From: an uncultured Muribaculum sp.
GTDB taxonomy: Bacteria; Bacteroidota; Bacteroidia; Bacteroidales; Muribaculaceae
Direction: 5' to 3'
Assembly: GCA_910578785.1 (NCBI GenBank)
Contig: CAJTSJ010000018.1
Span: 1-60,030, forward strand
DNA length: 60,030 bases
Part shown: positions 42,755 to 51,174 of the stretch, one piece after another
How positions within the stretch are numbered: position 1 is the first letter of the stretch
How the letters are laid out: each line of letters starts with the position of its first letter
Position numbers and translations under genes: made by a program
Notes under the pieces: generated by a model
Seen by the model: only the letters and a program-made list of their open reading frames with translations
What the model was told of the DNA's origin: nothing
The model's database searches: none

Positions 42755-42832
42755 TGGATTGGGTAGGACTCGAACCTCCTATATTTGAATTCTTGCGAAA
42801 GCAAATCGCTACCAACCTGCGATCATCAATCC
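42755..42832 (-). tRNA. tRNA-like sequence with abnormal anticodon arm
   Basis: On the minus strand, acceptor GGATTGA faces CCAATCC (6 of 7 pairs), T8 is present, the D-arm ATCG/CGAT closes a loop with GGTTGG, and the T-loop TTCGAGT is flanked by GGAGG/CCTAC (one mismatch). The middle does not form a 5-bp stem with a 7-base loop. It can form TTGC-TTTC-GCAA or a 14-base loop closed by TTG/CAA. It is therefore either a degraded tRNA, a non-canonical one, or a tRNA mimic. It is antisense to the late genes, between the early operon and terminase. Confidence 0.5.
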
Positions 42833-42892
42833 ACTGCAAATATAACAAATAAAATTCAAACAGCATCAATAAACGACTGAAATTTAACATTT

Positions 42893-43393
42893 ATGGCAGA
42901 AAGTCAGAAGAAATCCAAAGGCGGACGCAAGCCCAAATACGACTACAGGAGCGAGGAGTTCCTCTCCCTTGTGGAGTCGTATGCCAAAAAGGGTTTCACT
43001 GACAAGGAAATCGCCTGTGCGATAGGGCTGACTCCGCAATTCTTCAGCGAGAAGAAATCTGAGATAATTGAATTATCTGATGCCCTCTCGCGTGCGCGTA
43101 GCGCGATAAACGCCCTTGTGCGCGCCAAGTTCCTTGCCATGGCTCTGGGTGGCATCAAGACCAAGTCGGTTACCCGCCGGCGGTTGAAAGACAAAGACGG
43201 CAACCTTCTTGACGAGACGGAAGAATGTGTGGTTGAGAGCGAGCTTGCCCCCAATCTGTCGGCGCAGGCTACATGGCTCCGCCACTACGACACCGAATGG
43301 CGCAAGGTACAGCGCGGTGAAGACCCTGAGGAAGATACTGCCGAGGATGGAAGTATCAGCATCGACAAATGGATTAAAGACAACACTGAATGA
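42893..43393 (+). CDS. Terminase small subunit
   Basis: 166 residues. A Lys/Arg/Gly-rich start (KKSKGGRKPKYD) is followed by a homeodomain-like helix-turn-helix (GFTDKEIACAIGLTPQFFSEKK) that would bind the packaging site. A helical oligomerisation segment (ALVRAKFLAMALGG) and an acidic tail complete the protein. The stop overlaps the terminase large subunit start by 4 bases. The position fits the standard order small-large-portal. Confidence 0.85.
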   Translation: MAESQKKSKGGRKPKYDYRSEEFLSLVESYAKKGFTDKEIACAIGLTPQFFSEKKSEIIELSDALSRARSAINALVRAKFLAMALGGIKTKSVTRRRLKDKDGNLLDETEECVVESELAPNLSAQATWLRHYDTEWRKVQRGEDPEEDTAEDGSISIDKWIKDNTE

Positions 43394-44664
43394 TAGCGAC
43401 TCAGACAATATACAACCCTCTATATCTCGATAGGGAACATTTCATCATTCTTATCACAGGTGGCCGTGGATCGGGCAAGTCTTTCAACGCCTCCACATTC
43501 ATTGAACGCCTGACATTCGAGAAGTCACATGACAAGACATTCGCGCATATAATCCTCTACACGCGCTACACAATGGTGTCGGCGCACATGTCTATCATTC
43601 CTGAGATGCTTGAAAAGGTAGAGCTTGACGGTACGGGCAAACACTTCCATGCCACAAAGACCGACATTCTCAACAAGCGCTCCAAAGGCTCAATAATGTT
43701 CCGGGGCATCAAGACTTCATCGGGCAATCAGACAGCAAAGCTCAAATCAATCCATGGCATCACGACATTCGTATGTGACGAAGCTGAGGAGTGGACCGAT
43801 GAAAGCGACTTCGACAAGATAATGCTCTCCATCCGTCAGAAGGGAATCCAGAACCGCATCATTATCATAATGAACCCCACGGACTCCAACCACTTCATAT
43901 ATCAGAAGTATATCCGCGACACACATAAGCTTGTGGAGATTGACGGCGTGCCGGTACAGATTTCCACCCATCCAAACGTGTTGCACATCCACACCACCTA
44001 CCTCGATAACATAGAGCATCTGTCGGACGAGTTCCTAAATGAGGTGCGCCGTATGAAAGAGGAGAATCCGGAGAAATACGCCCACACGGTCATAGGTAGG
44101 TGGAGCGATGTAGCAGAGGGCGCCATATACAAGAAATGGGGAGTGGTCAAAGGACTTCCCGACGGGTTGCAGAAGATAGCCATCGGCGTGGACTTCGGTT
44201 TCACCCACGACCCTACTGCGATAGTCATGTGTGGAGTCAAGGATGACGCACTCTATATCGACGAGCTTTGTTACCGCACCAATATGCTCTCCCGCGATAT
44301 AATCTCCGTACTGAAGAAATACCCAGATATGCGTGTGATAGCCGACTCCGCCGACCCACGCCTTATTCAGGAGATAGCCAATGCCGGAATCCGCATCTAT
44401 CCGGTTGAGAAAGGAGCAGGGTCAATAATCGCCGGCATCGAGAAGACCAAGGAATATAACATCTATGTGACCGAGCGCAGTTACAACACGATGAAAGAGC
44501 TTCGCAACTACGTGTGGGATAAAGACAAGGACGGACACTACATCAATGCTCCCGCCGATGGGCAGGCTGACCACTCGTGCGATGCCGTCCGGTACTATGT
44601 CCTCGGCGCTGTCCTCGGCAAGCTACGCATAGTCCAAAACACATCAGGAATATTTAATCATTAA
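43390..44664 (+). CDS. terL: Terminase large subunit
   Basis: 424 residues, PBSX/phage-terminase_3 type. Walker A GGRGSGKS is at residues 24-31, the Walker B acidic pair D130-E131 sits in VCDEAEEW, and the RNaseH-like nuclease domain begins with VDFGFTHDPT (D268), with a second Asp in DSADP and a third near HSCDAVRYYV. It packages DNA into proheads with ATP. The DNA-translocating half and the nuclease half are both complete. The gene is intact, which suggests a functional prophage at this locus. Confidence 0.94.
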   Translation: MIATQTIYNPLYLDREHFIILITGGRGSGKSFNASTFIERLTFEKSHDKTFAHIILYTRYTMVSAHMSIIPEMLEKVELDGTGKHFHATKTDILNKRSKGSIMFRGIKTSSGNQTAKLKSIHGITTFVCDEAEEWTDESDFDKIMLSIRQKGIQNRIIIIMNPTDSNHFIYQKYIRDTHKLVEIDGVPVQISTHPNVLHIHTTYLDNIEHLSDEFLNEVRRMKEENPEKYAHTVIGRWSDVAEGAIYKKWGVVKGLPDGLQKIAIGVDFGFTHDPTAIVMCGVKDDALYIDELCYRTNMLSRDIISVLKKYPDMRVIADSADPRLIQEIANAGIRIYPVEKGAGSIIAGIEKTKEYNIYVTERSYNTMKELRNYVWDKDKDGHYINAPADGQADHSCDAVRYYVLGAVLGKLRIVQNTSGIFNH

Positions 44665-44675
44665 ACATTATAGCA

Positions 44676-46139
44676 ATGACAATAGAGGAAATACTTGCAA
44701 TAGAAGACATCGGCCAGCGCATCGCCTATCTCAAGAAAGGGCGCCGTACTCCGGAAGTCAACGTTACGCGTCTGCGTGCCGACTGGAACCCGAACCTCCA
44801 TGAAATCATCACCGATAAGGAGAAATATCCCAAAATCAAGATTGTCACAGAAAAGGAGAAGCGGGAATGGAACGAGAAACTACAGCGCGACGTGACCATT
44901 CCGGCCAAAACCAAAGAGGTGGAGCCTAACCGCATTGCCATACCCCTCGAACAGGATATAGTCAATATCCATACGGCATTCACGGTAGGCACCGAGCCGG
45001 AAATGTCGTGCGACCCTTCCGGGGATGAAAAGGGAATCTTCGAGGCTCTTAAATCGGTGCTGAAAAAGAATAAAATCAAATACCAGAACCGCAAGATAGT
45101 GCGCTCTTGGCTCTCGGAACAGGAGGTGGCTGAATACTGGTATATCGCAAAGGATGACGGCTTCTGGGCGAAACTCAAAGCCCGCATAGACTCCATATTC
45201 GGCAACAGCAGACCAGAGGGCAAGCTAAAGAGCGTGGTGTGGTCTCCGTTCAGGGGCGACAGGCTTTATCCTTATTTCAGCAACGAGGGCGACCTTGTGG
45301 CGTTCTCCCGTGAGTACAAGAGGCGCAGTGCCGAAGGAGGCGAGACGGCATGCTTTATGTGCATCACAGCGGATATGGTATACAATTGGGAACTTGACAA
45401 GGAGTGGAGCGATGCCGGAAGTTTCCGCCACAAGTTCGCCAAGCTCCCCGTGCTGTATTCCTACCGCCCGGAAGCATTGTGCGATAAGATACGCACCATC
45501 CGTATACGCCTCGAAAAACTTCTGTCCGGCTATGCCGACTGCATAGACTACCATTTCTTCCCGATTCTGATGCTCTTCGGCGACGTGCAGAACTTCTCCG
45601 GCGAGTTCAAGAACCGTGTGGTGGAACTGACCGGCGACGGCGCCAATGCCGCGTATCTCACATGGAATCAGGCGAGCGACCCGGTAAAGGTCGAGCTTGA
45701 CACGTACTTCAACCAGGCATACGCCATGACAAACACCCCGCGCATCTCATTTGACCAGCTCAAAGGCTCCGGTTCGGCTCTTTCGGGCGTAGCTTTCAGA
45801 TACGTGTTCATGGGCGCGCATATGGCTGTAAGCAACCATGGAGAGGAGCTTGGCATGTTCATGCAACGCCGTGTGAACTTCCTTTTGTCGGCTCTCGGGT
45901 CTATCAATCCGTCTCTTGCAAAGGCATCCGAAACCATCGACGTGGATGTGGACATTGTACCGTACATCATCGACAACATAGACGATAAAGTAAAGACCGC
46001 CGTGTCTGCCGTCCAAGGTGGGGTATGGTCGCAGCGCGACGGCGTAATTTTTGCCGGAAACGCCGCGAGGGTGGATGAAACAATCAAGGAAATCAGGGAG
46101 GAAAGGCAGAAAGCCTCCACCGAAAAGACAAATCCGTGA
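44676..46139 (+). CDS. Portal protein (SPP1 gp6-like)
   Basis: 487 residues. The mixed alpha/beta stem and crown pattern, with SEQEVAEYWYIAKDDG and the long helical WSPFRGDRLYPYFSNEGDL region, fits SPP1-type portals in Bacteroides phages. It forms the dodecameric channel at the capsid vertex. A hairpin overlaps its stop. The start is 11 bases after the terminase stop. Confidence 0.85.
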   Translation: MTIEEILAIEDIGQRIAYLKKGRRTPEVNVTRLRADWNPNLHEIITDKEKYPKIKIVTEKEKREWNEKLQRDVTIPAKTKEVEPNRIAIPLEQDIVNIHTAFTVGTEPEMSCDPSGDEKGIFEALKSVLKKNKIKYQNRKIVRSWLSEQEVAEYWYIAKDDGFWAKLKARIDSIFGNSRPEGKLKSVVWSPFRGDRLYPYFSNEGDLVAFSREYKRRSAEGGETACFMCITADMVYNWELDKEWSDAGSFRHKFAKLPVLYSYRPEALCDKIRTIRIRLEKLLSGYADCIDYHFFPILMLFGDVQNFSGEFKNRVVELTGDGANAAYLTWNQASDPVKVELDTYFNQAYAMTNTPRISFDQLKGSGSALSGVAFRYVFMGAHMAVSNHGEELGMFMQRRVNFLLSALGSINPSLAKASETIDVDVDIVPYIIDNIDDKVKTAVSAVQGGVWSQRDGVIFAGNAARVDETIKEIREERQKASTEKTNP

Positions 46140-46158
46140 CCTTTTGCAAATGGTCACG
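46135..46158 (+). other. Hairpin overlapping the portal stop
   Basis: CGTGACC (46135-46141) pairs with GGTCACG (46152-46158) around TTTTGCAAAT. Loop and stem resemble hairpins at 39872 and 54456. A second short hairpin, CGGCC-TTT-GGCCG, follows near 46176. There is no strong T tract, so read-through into the scaffold gene is likely. Confidence 0.6.
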
Positions 46159-46231
46159 AAACTCTATGAAAATACCGGCCTTTGGCCGATAATAGGAATT
46201 ACTTTTACGAAAAATTCAAAACGGCATATAT

Positions 46232-46864
46232 ATGACAATCATTGAACAGATCTTAGCGGCGCTCCAAACCAAATTCCCGGGGGTGGACACCGCCATCCTT
46301 ACCCGAATCGCCAATAAGAAAGGCGAGGGTGTGACGGACGAGAACGCGGTAAACTCCATCGTTGAGGGTATCGGTTTTCAGGACGTGTTGACATCTTATG
46401 GTGACTTCCGCGCCGGGGATGCCCGAATCACAGCCATACGTGGCTATGAGAAGCAGCATAACCTTAAAGACGGCAAGCCTATCGAAATCCCCAATCCCCA
46501 GCCTCAGCCCGAGGAGAAACCGGACATCGCTGCGATAGTGAAAGCTGCTGTTGACACTGCCGTGAAGCCGTATGCCGACAAGCTGTCTCAGTTTGAAGCA
46601 GAGCGCAATCAGGCAACACGCGCACAGCAGATTTCAGCCAAGGCGAAAGAGTATGGAATCCCCGACGCTCTTGTGCCGATGCTCAGCATCGCCGAGGATG
46701 CAGACCTTGACGCTTACATGAAAGACGCCAAACAGACTTTCATCAACGCCGGTCTGTCGGAGATAAAGCCCCCGCAACAAGGAGGAGAGGCAAAGACCGA
46801 GAGCGAGGAGATTGCAGGGATGATTTCCGCGAGAACTAAAGAAATTGTAGAATCCAAAAAGTAA
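46232..46864 (+). CDS. Probable scaffolding protein
   Basis: 210 residues, almost entirely helical and charged, with an IAAIVKAAVDTAVKPYADKLSQFEAERNQ coiled region that is split by polar residues, and a Pro-rich linker (NPQPQPEEKP, about residues 87-96). A position between portal and capsid, a Lys/Glu-rich tail and low complexity are typical of phage scaffolds, which guide capsid assembly and leave before maturation. No protease was seen nearby. Confidence 0.65.
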   Translation: MTIIEQILAALQTKFPGVDTAILTRIANKKGEGVTDENAVNSIVEGIGFQDVLTSYGDFRAGDARITAIRGYEKQHNLKDGKPIEIPNPQPQPEEKPDIAAIVKAAVDTAVKPYADKLSQFEAERNQATRAQQISAKAKEYGIPDALVPMLSIAEDADLDAYMKDAKQTFINAGLSEIKPPQQGGEAKTESEEIAGMISARTKEIVESKK

Positions 46865-46870
46865 AATCAA

Positions 46871-47461
46871 ATGGCAGCAGGAACAAAATACAATCTTCCC
46901 CCTGACTACAAGCCTGAAGAGCTTTACCGTGTTGAGTCCGGTGTCCGCAAGAGCGGCCCATGGAAGCTCGACACAACCAATCTTCCCGTCGGTGCCGTAC
47001 TACCGGTGTTCACTCCGGTAGAGGCCGACCTCAAGAAGCGCACCATCGTGCCGGTGCGCAACATACAGCTCCATGAAGCGGCCACGGCGACAGACACCGC
47101 CGTTAAAATCAAGAAATCGCCCCTTGTATATGTGGGTATGTTCCTTGGTAACGGCAAGAATGGAATGACCGTCAAAGCGGTCGACACCACAAGCAAGGAT
47201 TATGACACCCTGACCCTCGAAGAGGCCGTCGGCATTGAGCTTGAAAAGGACGCTATTCTCTTTGAGTCCACCGCGGCCGGAGGCACTAAAAAGAAGAATA
47301 CCGCCAATTTTGTGTTGTATGACGCAAAGAAAGTGGAGGACGGTATCGTTCTTTGCACTCTGCTTATGCAGGCTTACGAGGTCAAGGAGTCGAAACTCCA
47401 CGTTCCAATTCATGAACTTGACAAGGTGGGTCTTACCAGCCGTTTCCAGTTCGAGTATTAA
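46871..47461 (+). CDS. Head structural (head-fibre/decoration-like) protein
   Basis: 196 residues, beta-rich, with no membrane segment. It contains TKYNLPPDYKPEELYRV at the start and long runs of alternating hydrophobic and charged residues (LEEAVGIELEKDAILFES). It lies between scaffold and capsid genes, six bases after the scaffold stop. Bacteroides phages often carry a head-fibre or decoration gene at this place. The sequence itself does not allow a more exact call. Confidence 0.6.
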   Translation: MAAGTKYNLPPDYKPEELYRVESGVRKSGPWKLDTTNLPVGAVLPVFTPVEADLKKRTIVPVRNIQLHEAATATDTAVKIKKSPLVYVGMFLGNGKNGMTVKAVDTTSKDYDTLTLEEAVGIELEKDAILFESTAAGGTKKKNTANFVLYDAKKVEDGIVLCTLLMQAYEVKESKLHVPIHELDKVGLTSRFQFEY

Positions 47462-47482
47462 CCTAAAATAAAAAGTTGAGCT

Positions 47483-48559
47483 ATGAATTTGACCATACAG
47501 ACACTTTTTAACGACCCGGCGATTGTCAATGCGGTGATTGACCGTGTGCTTCAGACGCGCCTCGACACTATCTACTGGAAACAGTACGGTAAGTTCCGCG
47601 AGACAAAGACCCGCGTATTCAAGACCTATCTCGGCACCGTCACCGGAGTCGTGGCCGGCTCCATCATCGGCAAGAACGACCAGAAACCCCTGCGCGAGCG
47701 CCGCACCCTCGGAAGCGGTCTTACAGAAATCGCATATCTCGGTGACCGCTACCAGATGGATATAGAGCGACTATCGGAACTTCAGGACATCCTTGACAAG
47801 TTCAATACCGCAAACACAGCCGACCAGCGCGCCATCCTCGATGAAATCATCAACTTTATCGTCGATGACTACCGCCAGGTGCTTCTCGCTCCCCACAAGC
47901 GCATGGACATCATCGTGCCGGAGCTTCTTATGACCGGAAAGACAGAGGTTCACCTTGCCGACAACAAGGAGGGCATTACCCTACTTGACATCGAGCTTCC
48001 GTTCCATTTCATCAAGCCCGATGCCGCTGCAAAAGACGCATTCATCACCTACCTTCAGGAGCAGATTGCCGCACTCCGTGCAAAATACGGCGTATTCTCG
48101 AAGATGATTATGTCTCGCGGTACGTTCTACAAACGCATCGTCGGAAGCAAGGAGTTCGGAGAGACGTTCAAGATGATTCTCGGCAACAACCAGTTCTACG
48201 TCGGAGGCGGTCTCATCACCTCGCAGATGGCATCGCAGGTGTTTACCGGCATCGGTCTCCCCGCGATTGAAATTAAGGAGGACTATGTGGAGATGCAGGA
48301 CGGCACGAACAAGCAACTCTATGCGGATGACCGCATAACCTTGCTCTACAACGACAACGTGCTTGAAATGCGTCACCACAAGCCTCATGTGATGACCGAC
48401 CCCGTCCCCGGACGCAACTACTCCACTTCCGACGGCCAGATGTCAATCTGCAACTACCGCGACGAAGAGGGCCGCTACATGGAGTACACCGCAGAGTGGA
48501 TTCCCGAGTTCAAGGCTCCCAACAAGATTGTCAACTTCGACCTTTCAGAATTGGGATAA
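47483..48559 (+). CDS. Major capsid protein
   Basis: 358 residues. The N-terminal DPAIVNAVIDRVLQTRLDTIYWKQYGKF and later KTYLGTVTGVVAGSIIGKND segments, followed by a helical spine region (ERLSELQDILDKFN) and beta-rich A-domain, fit an HK97-fold capsid of the phage_capsid_E/gpE-like type. The order portal, scaffold, head protein, capsid supports it. It would be the most abundant virion protein. Confidence 0.82.
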   Translation: MNLTIQTLFNDPAIVNAVIDRVLQTRLDTIYWKQYGKFRETKTRVFKTYLGTVTGVVAGSIIGKNDQKPLRERRTLGSGLTEIAYLGDRYQMDIERLSELQDILDKFNTANTADQRAILDEIINFIVDDYRQVLLAPHKRMDIIVPELLMTGKTEVHLADNKEGITLLDIELPFHFIKPDAAAKDAFITYLQEQIAALRAKYGVFSKMIMSRGTFYKRIVGSKEFGETFKMILGNNQFYVGGGLITSQMASQVFTGIGLPAIEIKEDYVEMQDGTNKQLYADDRITLLYNDNVLEMRHHKPHVMTDPVPGRNYSTSDGQMSICNYRDEEGRYMEYTAEWIPEFKAPNKIVNFDLSELG

Positions 48560-48560
48560 C

Positions 48561-48881
48561 ATGACATCAGGCGAATACGCAACACAGAAGTTTCAGACCT
48601 TCGGCATAAACTTGTCGGAGGCCGACCTTCTGGATATATCCCTAAACTCAGGCATTGAAAGCGATGCGGAAATGAGCACCGCCAATATATCTTCCGTATC
48701 GGTAGGCATGGCGAAGTTCATTCCGTCGCTGTTGCTCCGTGCCACTTCGATAAGCGAGAGCGGATTTTCAATGTCGTGGGATAGAGAGGGAATCAAGCAG
48801 TATTACGCTTATCTGTGCCGAACCTACGGACTCAAGGATGAAATCAACACCGACAAACCGACCGTAAACTTCATACAATGA
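48561..48881 (+). CDS. Head-tail connector candidate
   Basis: 106 residues from ATG 48561, one base after the capsid stop; an upstream TTG/ATG-like extension overlaps the capsid gene and is rejected. The sequence is helical (SEADLLDISLNSG, SVGMAKFIPSLLL). Its position straight after the capsid gene is where the gp6-like head completion protein is found. The stop overlaps the next start by four bases (ATGA). No family named with certainty. Confidence 0.55.
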   Translation: MTSGEYATQKFQTFGINLSEADLLDISLNSGIESDAEMSTANISSVSVGMAKFIPSLLLRATSISESGFSMSWDREGIKQYYAYLCRTYGLKDEINTDKPTVNFIQ

Positions 48882-49201
48882 TTTTCGCTCCACATAAACT
48901 TCAGGTCAAGCGCATTATCCCCGTCGAAAAGGACGAGTTCGGGCGACCGTTGCTTGGCACCGGCGGCGAGACGTGGGAGGATGTGTGTGCTTGCCGTTGT
49001 GACGACAACATTACCAAGGAGTTCAAGAGCGAGAACGGACAGGCCTACCGCCCCGCATACCATGTGGTGTGTGATGGCAAAACCGGACTGAAAGCCGGTG
49101 ATTATGTCCGCTGCATGGATGGTGAATCGGCCAGAGGGGAAGGCAAAATCTACATGCCGAAAACTGCTAACTATTTTAATTATTCTGAAATATGGATTTA
49201 A
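48878..49201 (+). CDS. Head closure candidate
   Basis: 107 residues, strand-rich, with four Cys (CACRC and two more). The pattern LQVKRIIPVEKDEFGRPL, then KAGDYVRCMDG and YMPKTANYF looks like a small SH3-like barrel as in head-closure (gp7/stopper) proteins. It overlaps both neighbouring genes by 4 and 10 bases and is clearly coding. Function from position only. Confidence 0.5.
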   Translation: MIFAPHKLQVKRIIPVEKDEFGRPLLGTGGETWEDVCACRCDDNITKEFKSENGQAYRPAYHVVCDGKTGLKAGDYVRCMDGESARGEGKIYMPKTANYFNYSEIWI

Positions 49202-49515
49202 AATGTGATGCTGACTTCTCGGATGTAGACGAATTCTTCTCCAAGGGGGAATGGGAGGTGCAGAAGGCGATGATTGATGCCGGCGACAATGCGGTTAAAT
49301 ATGCAGAGGAGCACGGCGACTATCAAGACCATACTCTTACTCTCAGGACATCCAACAAGTTCGATGTTGAAGAGGACAGGCTGATACTCCTGAATGATGC
49401 AACCTCACCGCAGGGCTATCAGTACGCCTCCAACGTAGAGTCCAAAGGCTATGACGTATTAAGCGGCGCGGCTTTAAGCGCGGAACGTGAATTAAAAGAA
49501 AAGTTTGAACGATGA
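49192..49515 (+). CDS. HK97 gp10-like head-tail component, copy 1
   Basis: 107 residues. The segment AVKYAEEHGDYQDHTLTLRTSN, with SKGYDVLSGAAL near the end, is the signature of the gp10/tail completion family. A second, clearly homologous copy is at 54544-54942 in this same prophage (EHGDYxxHxxxLRxxNxF and ExKxYxVxS are shared). Position and overlap (four bases with the next gene) fit the normal order connector, gp10, tail terminator, tail tube. Confidence 0.72.
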   Translation: MDLKCDADFSDVDEFFSKGEWEVQKAMIDAGDNAVKYAEEHGDYQDHTLTLRTSNKFDVEEDRLILLNDATSPQGYQYASNVESKGYDVLSGAALSAERELKEKFER

Positions 49516-49922
49516 TAACACCCCAGACAATAGGCAATATTCTTTACCGGGACAGTAAGGCTCTCGGCATTGAGCCTGTATATGTGGTGTTCCCCGGCGA
49601 CAACTCCGACGAGATACCGTCCGGAGAAGTCAAGGAGGAAAGGGTGGTTATCCACGTCAAGAAGCAGAAGCCGGGTACATATTGGCGCAAGAGTTTCAAC
49701 GAGGTCAATATTCTGGTGCCCCGTATAGCCAACCGCCCTGACCGCATAAGGCTTGAACAGCTGGAGCAGGAGGCGATGAAGCTGTTTGACGGAGCTACCG
49801 GCGAATATGCCGGCGCTCACTATCTTTATTCCGTTGAATCTATCGGCTCAATGACCGACGCGGCGCTACACTGTGAATACGTCAATTGCAGAATATTATT
49901 TGAAGTATTAAATGTAATGTAA
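49512..49922 (+). CDS. Tail terminator-like protein
   Basis: 136 residues with a mixed alpha/beta pattern (VEPVYVVFPGD, NEVNILVPRIANRPDRIR, LHCEYVNCRILFEVL). The gene lies between gp10-like and tail-tube genes, where gpU/gp17-like tail terminators are normally found. No residue-level signature can be pointed out. Confidence 0.55.
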   Translation: MITPQTIGNILYRDSKALGIEPVYVVFPGDNSDEIPSGEVKEERVVIHVKKQKPGTYWRKSFNEVNILVPRIANRPDRIRLEQLEQEAMKLFDGATGEYAGAHYLYSVESIGSMTDAALHCEYVNCRILFEVLNVM

Positions 49923-49923
49923 T

Positions 49924-50460
49924 ATGAAACCTTTTATTGGAATTAAGAAAATATGGTACGGGGAACCCGTAAAAGAGGCCGTGACCGCCGCGTCGTTGAA
50001 AACATGGCTCGACACTGCCACCGAAGTAAAAAACTCCCACCAGGACACATGGGGATATACGGAAGACGACCCCGCTGTCACCGATTACATCAATGAGCTT
50101 ACCGGTAAGTCCTATTACCGTGATGTAACCGCCAACGGAGCGAAAACCATCGCGTTTACTCTCGGAGAGTACAGCTTCAAGGACAAGGTGGCCTTGCAGG
50201 GCGGTAAGATTGTAGGTACAGGCGAGGGAGACGGCTGGGAATCCCCTGAAACCCCGGAACTCATCAACAAGGCCGTGGTCGGTATGACCAAGACCGGGAA
50301 CTACGTTATGTTCACCAATGCCGGAATCATCGGAAAGACCAACTTTGTCGAGAAAAACATGGGTCTGGGTGTTTCGGCGGTGGCCATGGACAATCCCAAC
50401 GACGGCGTTGCCGACGAATATTGGTTCGACGGGGAAAAGGTCAACGCCGCCGGAGCGTAA
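49924..50460 (+). CDS. Major tail tube protein
   Basis: 178 residues. Strands such as KTIAFTLGEYSFKDKVAL and NYVMFTNAGIIGKTNFVEK form the flat beta-barrel typical of tail tubes. The location before a tail assembly chaperone and a following terminator is standard. The tube would be polymerised along the tape-measure protein. Confidence 0.7.
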   Translation: MKPFIGIKKIWYGEPVKEAVTAASLKTWLDTATEVKNSHQDTWGYTEDDPAVTDYINELTGKSYYRDVTANGAKTIAFTLGEYSFKDKVALQGGKIVGTGEGDGWESPETPELINKAVVGMTKTGNYVMFTNAGIIGKTNFVEKNMGLGVSAVAMDNPNDGVADEYWFDGEKVNAAGA

Positions 50461-50490
50461 ATGCTGTGTTTATTTTGGTTTAGTAACTCT

Positions 50491-50526
50491 GGGGCATATC
50501 GGTTCATTACGGTATGCCCCGTTTTG
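50491..50526 (+). terminator. Terminator after the tail tube gene
   Basis: GGGGCATA (50491-50498) pairs with TATGCCCC (50513-50520), followed by GTTTTG. Tail tube genes are often insulated in this way to make more tube than downstream products. The ATG at 50514 lies in the stem and is unlikely to be a start. Confidence 0.65.
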
Positions 50527-50534
50527 AATCATAC

Positions 50535-50921
50535 ATGATGGGAAAAGCATCAAAAATAATAAGCGCCGCCGTTCTTGGGCTGGACGGCTCGACGGTATCT
50601 GTCGGCGGGAAAGCCTACCATGTTCCCGCTCCCACGATCGCGCGTATAGCCGGGGCCGCGTATTGGCTCGACGGCATAGGCGACGGCTCGACTGTAAGGG
50701 AAGCCATAAGCGCGGTCAACGATTCCGCCAGGCTCGCCAAAGCCCTGTCGTGGTTCATCGCGGGGGACGAGTCGCTGTCCGCCGAGTTGCAGGCGGGTAC
50801 GTTTGACGAGGTTCTGGACGGCCTGGAAACGGCCTATTCCATGATAACAGCGCAAAATTTTACGAGGCTGTCGACTTTGGCCAGGAGCGTGGCGGGTCTG
50901 ACAGCAAAACCCAAGTCTTAG
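50535..50921 (+). CDS. Tail assembly chaperone, short form (G-like)
   Basis: 128 residues from ATG 50535 (an ATG at 50538 is next; 50514 is inside a terminator stem). Mostly helical: ARIAGAAYWLDGIG, AVNDSARLAKALSWFIAG. It lies between the tail tube and, after the cassette, the tape measure. In siphophages this gene usually yields two products by a programmed -1 frameshift. An A AAT TTT heptamer at 50855-50861 allows precisely that, so the zero-frame ending (NFTRLSTLARSV) is the short form. Confidence 0.8.
   Translation: MMGKASKIISAAVLGLDGSTVSVGGKAYHVPAPTIARIAGAAYWLDGIGDGSTVREAISAVNDSARLAKALSWFIAGDESLSAELQAGTFDEVLDGLETAYSMITAQNFTRLSTLARSVAGLTAKPKS
50855..50905 (+). promoter_or_regulatory. -1 ribosomal frameshift signal
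   Basis: The zero frame reads CAA AAT TTT ACG, giving the slippery heptamer A AAT TTT at 50855-50861. Five bases downstream GCTGTC (50867-50872) pairs with GACAGC (50900-50905), a stem that could pause the ribosome. After slippage the codons are TAC GAG GCT and the frame stays open to 51127. Confidence 0.8.
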
Positions 50922-51127
50922 GCAACAGCACGTTGCTCGGACAGATAGCGTCGTTCATGGAGTCGCTCCACCTCACATACCGTGAGGTCGTCCATGAGAT
51001 ACCGTACCGCAACCTTCTGGTCATGTCCAAAGACAAACAGCACGCGGTATACGGAGAAGTCATGCAGGAAGTTTCGGAAGAAGAGTTCTTCCGCACCCGC
51101 AATAAAAAGAATCCCTTAAAAAAGTAG
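50861..51127 (+). CDS. Tail assembly chaperone, T-like extension (frameshift product)
   Basis: The -1 frame adds about 88 residues: YEAVDFGQERGG, then LLGQIASFMESLHLTYREV and a basic Lys-rich end (NKKNPLKK). A TTG at 50933 is the only possible start of its own, but the frame is open well upstream and overlaps G, so expression as a G-T fusion (about 197 residues) is much more likely. GT proteins bind the tape measure while G binds GT. The GT stop is followed by a strong hairpin. Confidence 0.75.
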   Translation, partial: YEAVDFGQERGGSDSKTQVLGNSTLLGQIASFMESLHLTYREVVHEIPYRNLLVMSKDKQHAVYGEVMQEVSEEEFFRTRNKKNPLKK

Positions 51128-51154
51128 GGGCTATGCTTTCGCAGATAGCCCCTA
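51125..51154. terminator. Terminator at the left edge of the inserted cassette
   Basis: TAGGGGCTAT (51125-51134) pairs perfectly with ATAGCCCCTA (51145-51154). It overlaps the GT stop and faces the minus-strand antirepressor, so it may serve both directions. Confidence 0.75.
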
Positions 51155-51174
51155 TATTATAGTTATTTAAATGG

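Noticed and set aside
50933..51127. Independent 64-codon gene started at TTG 50933
   Set aside because: The frame is open far upstream, overlaps the chaperone gene and is reached by a standard -1 slip, so it is better read as the GT extension.
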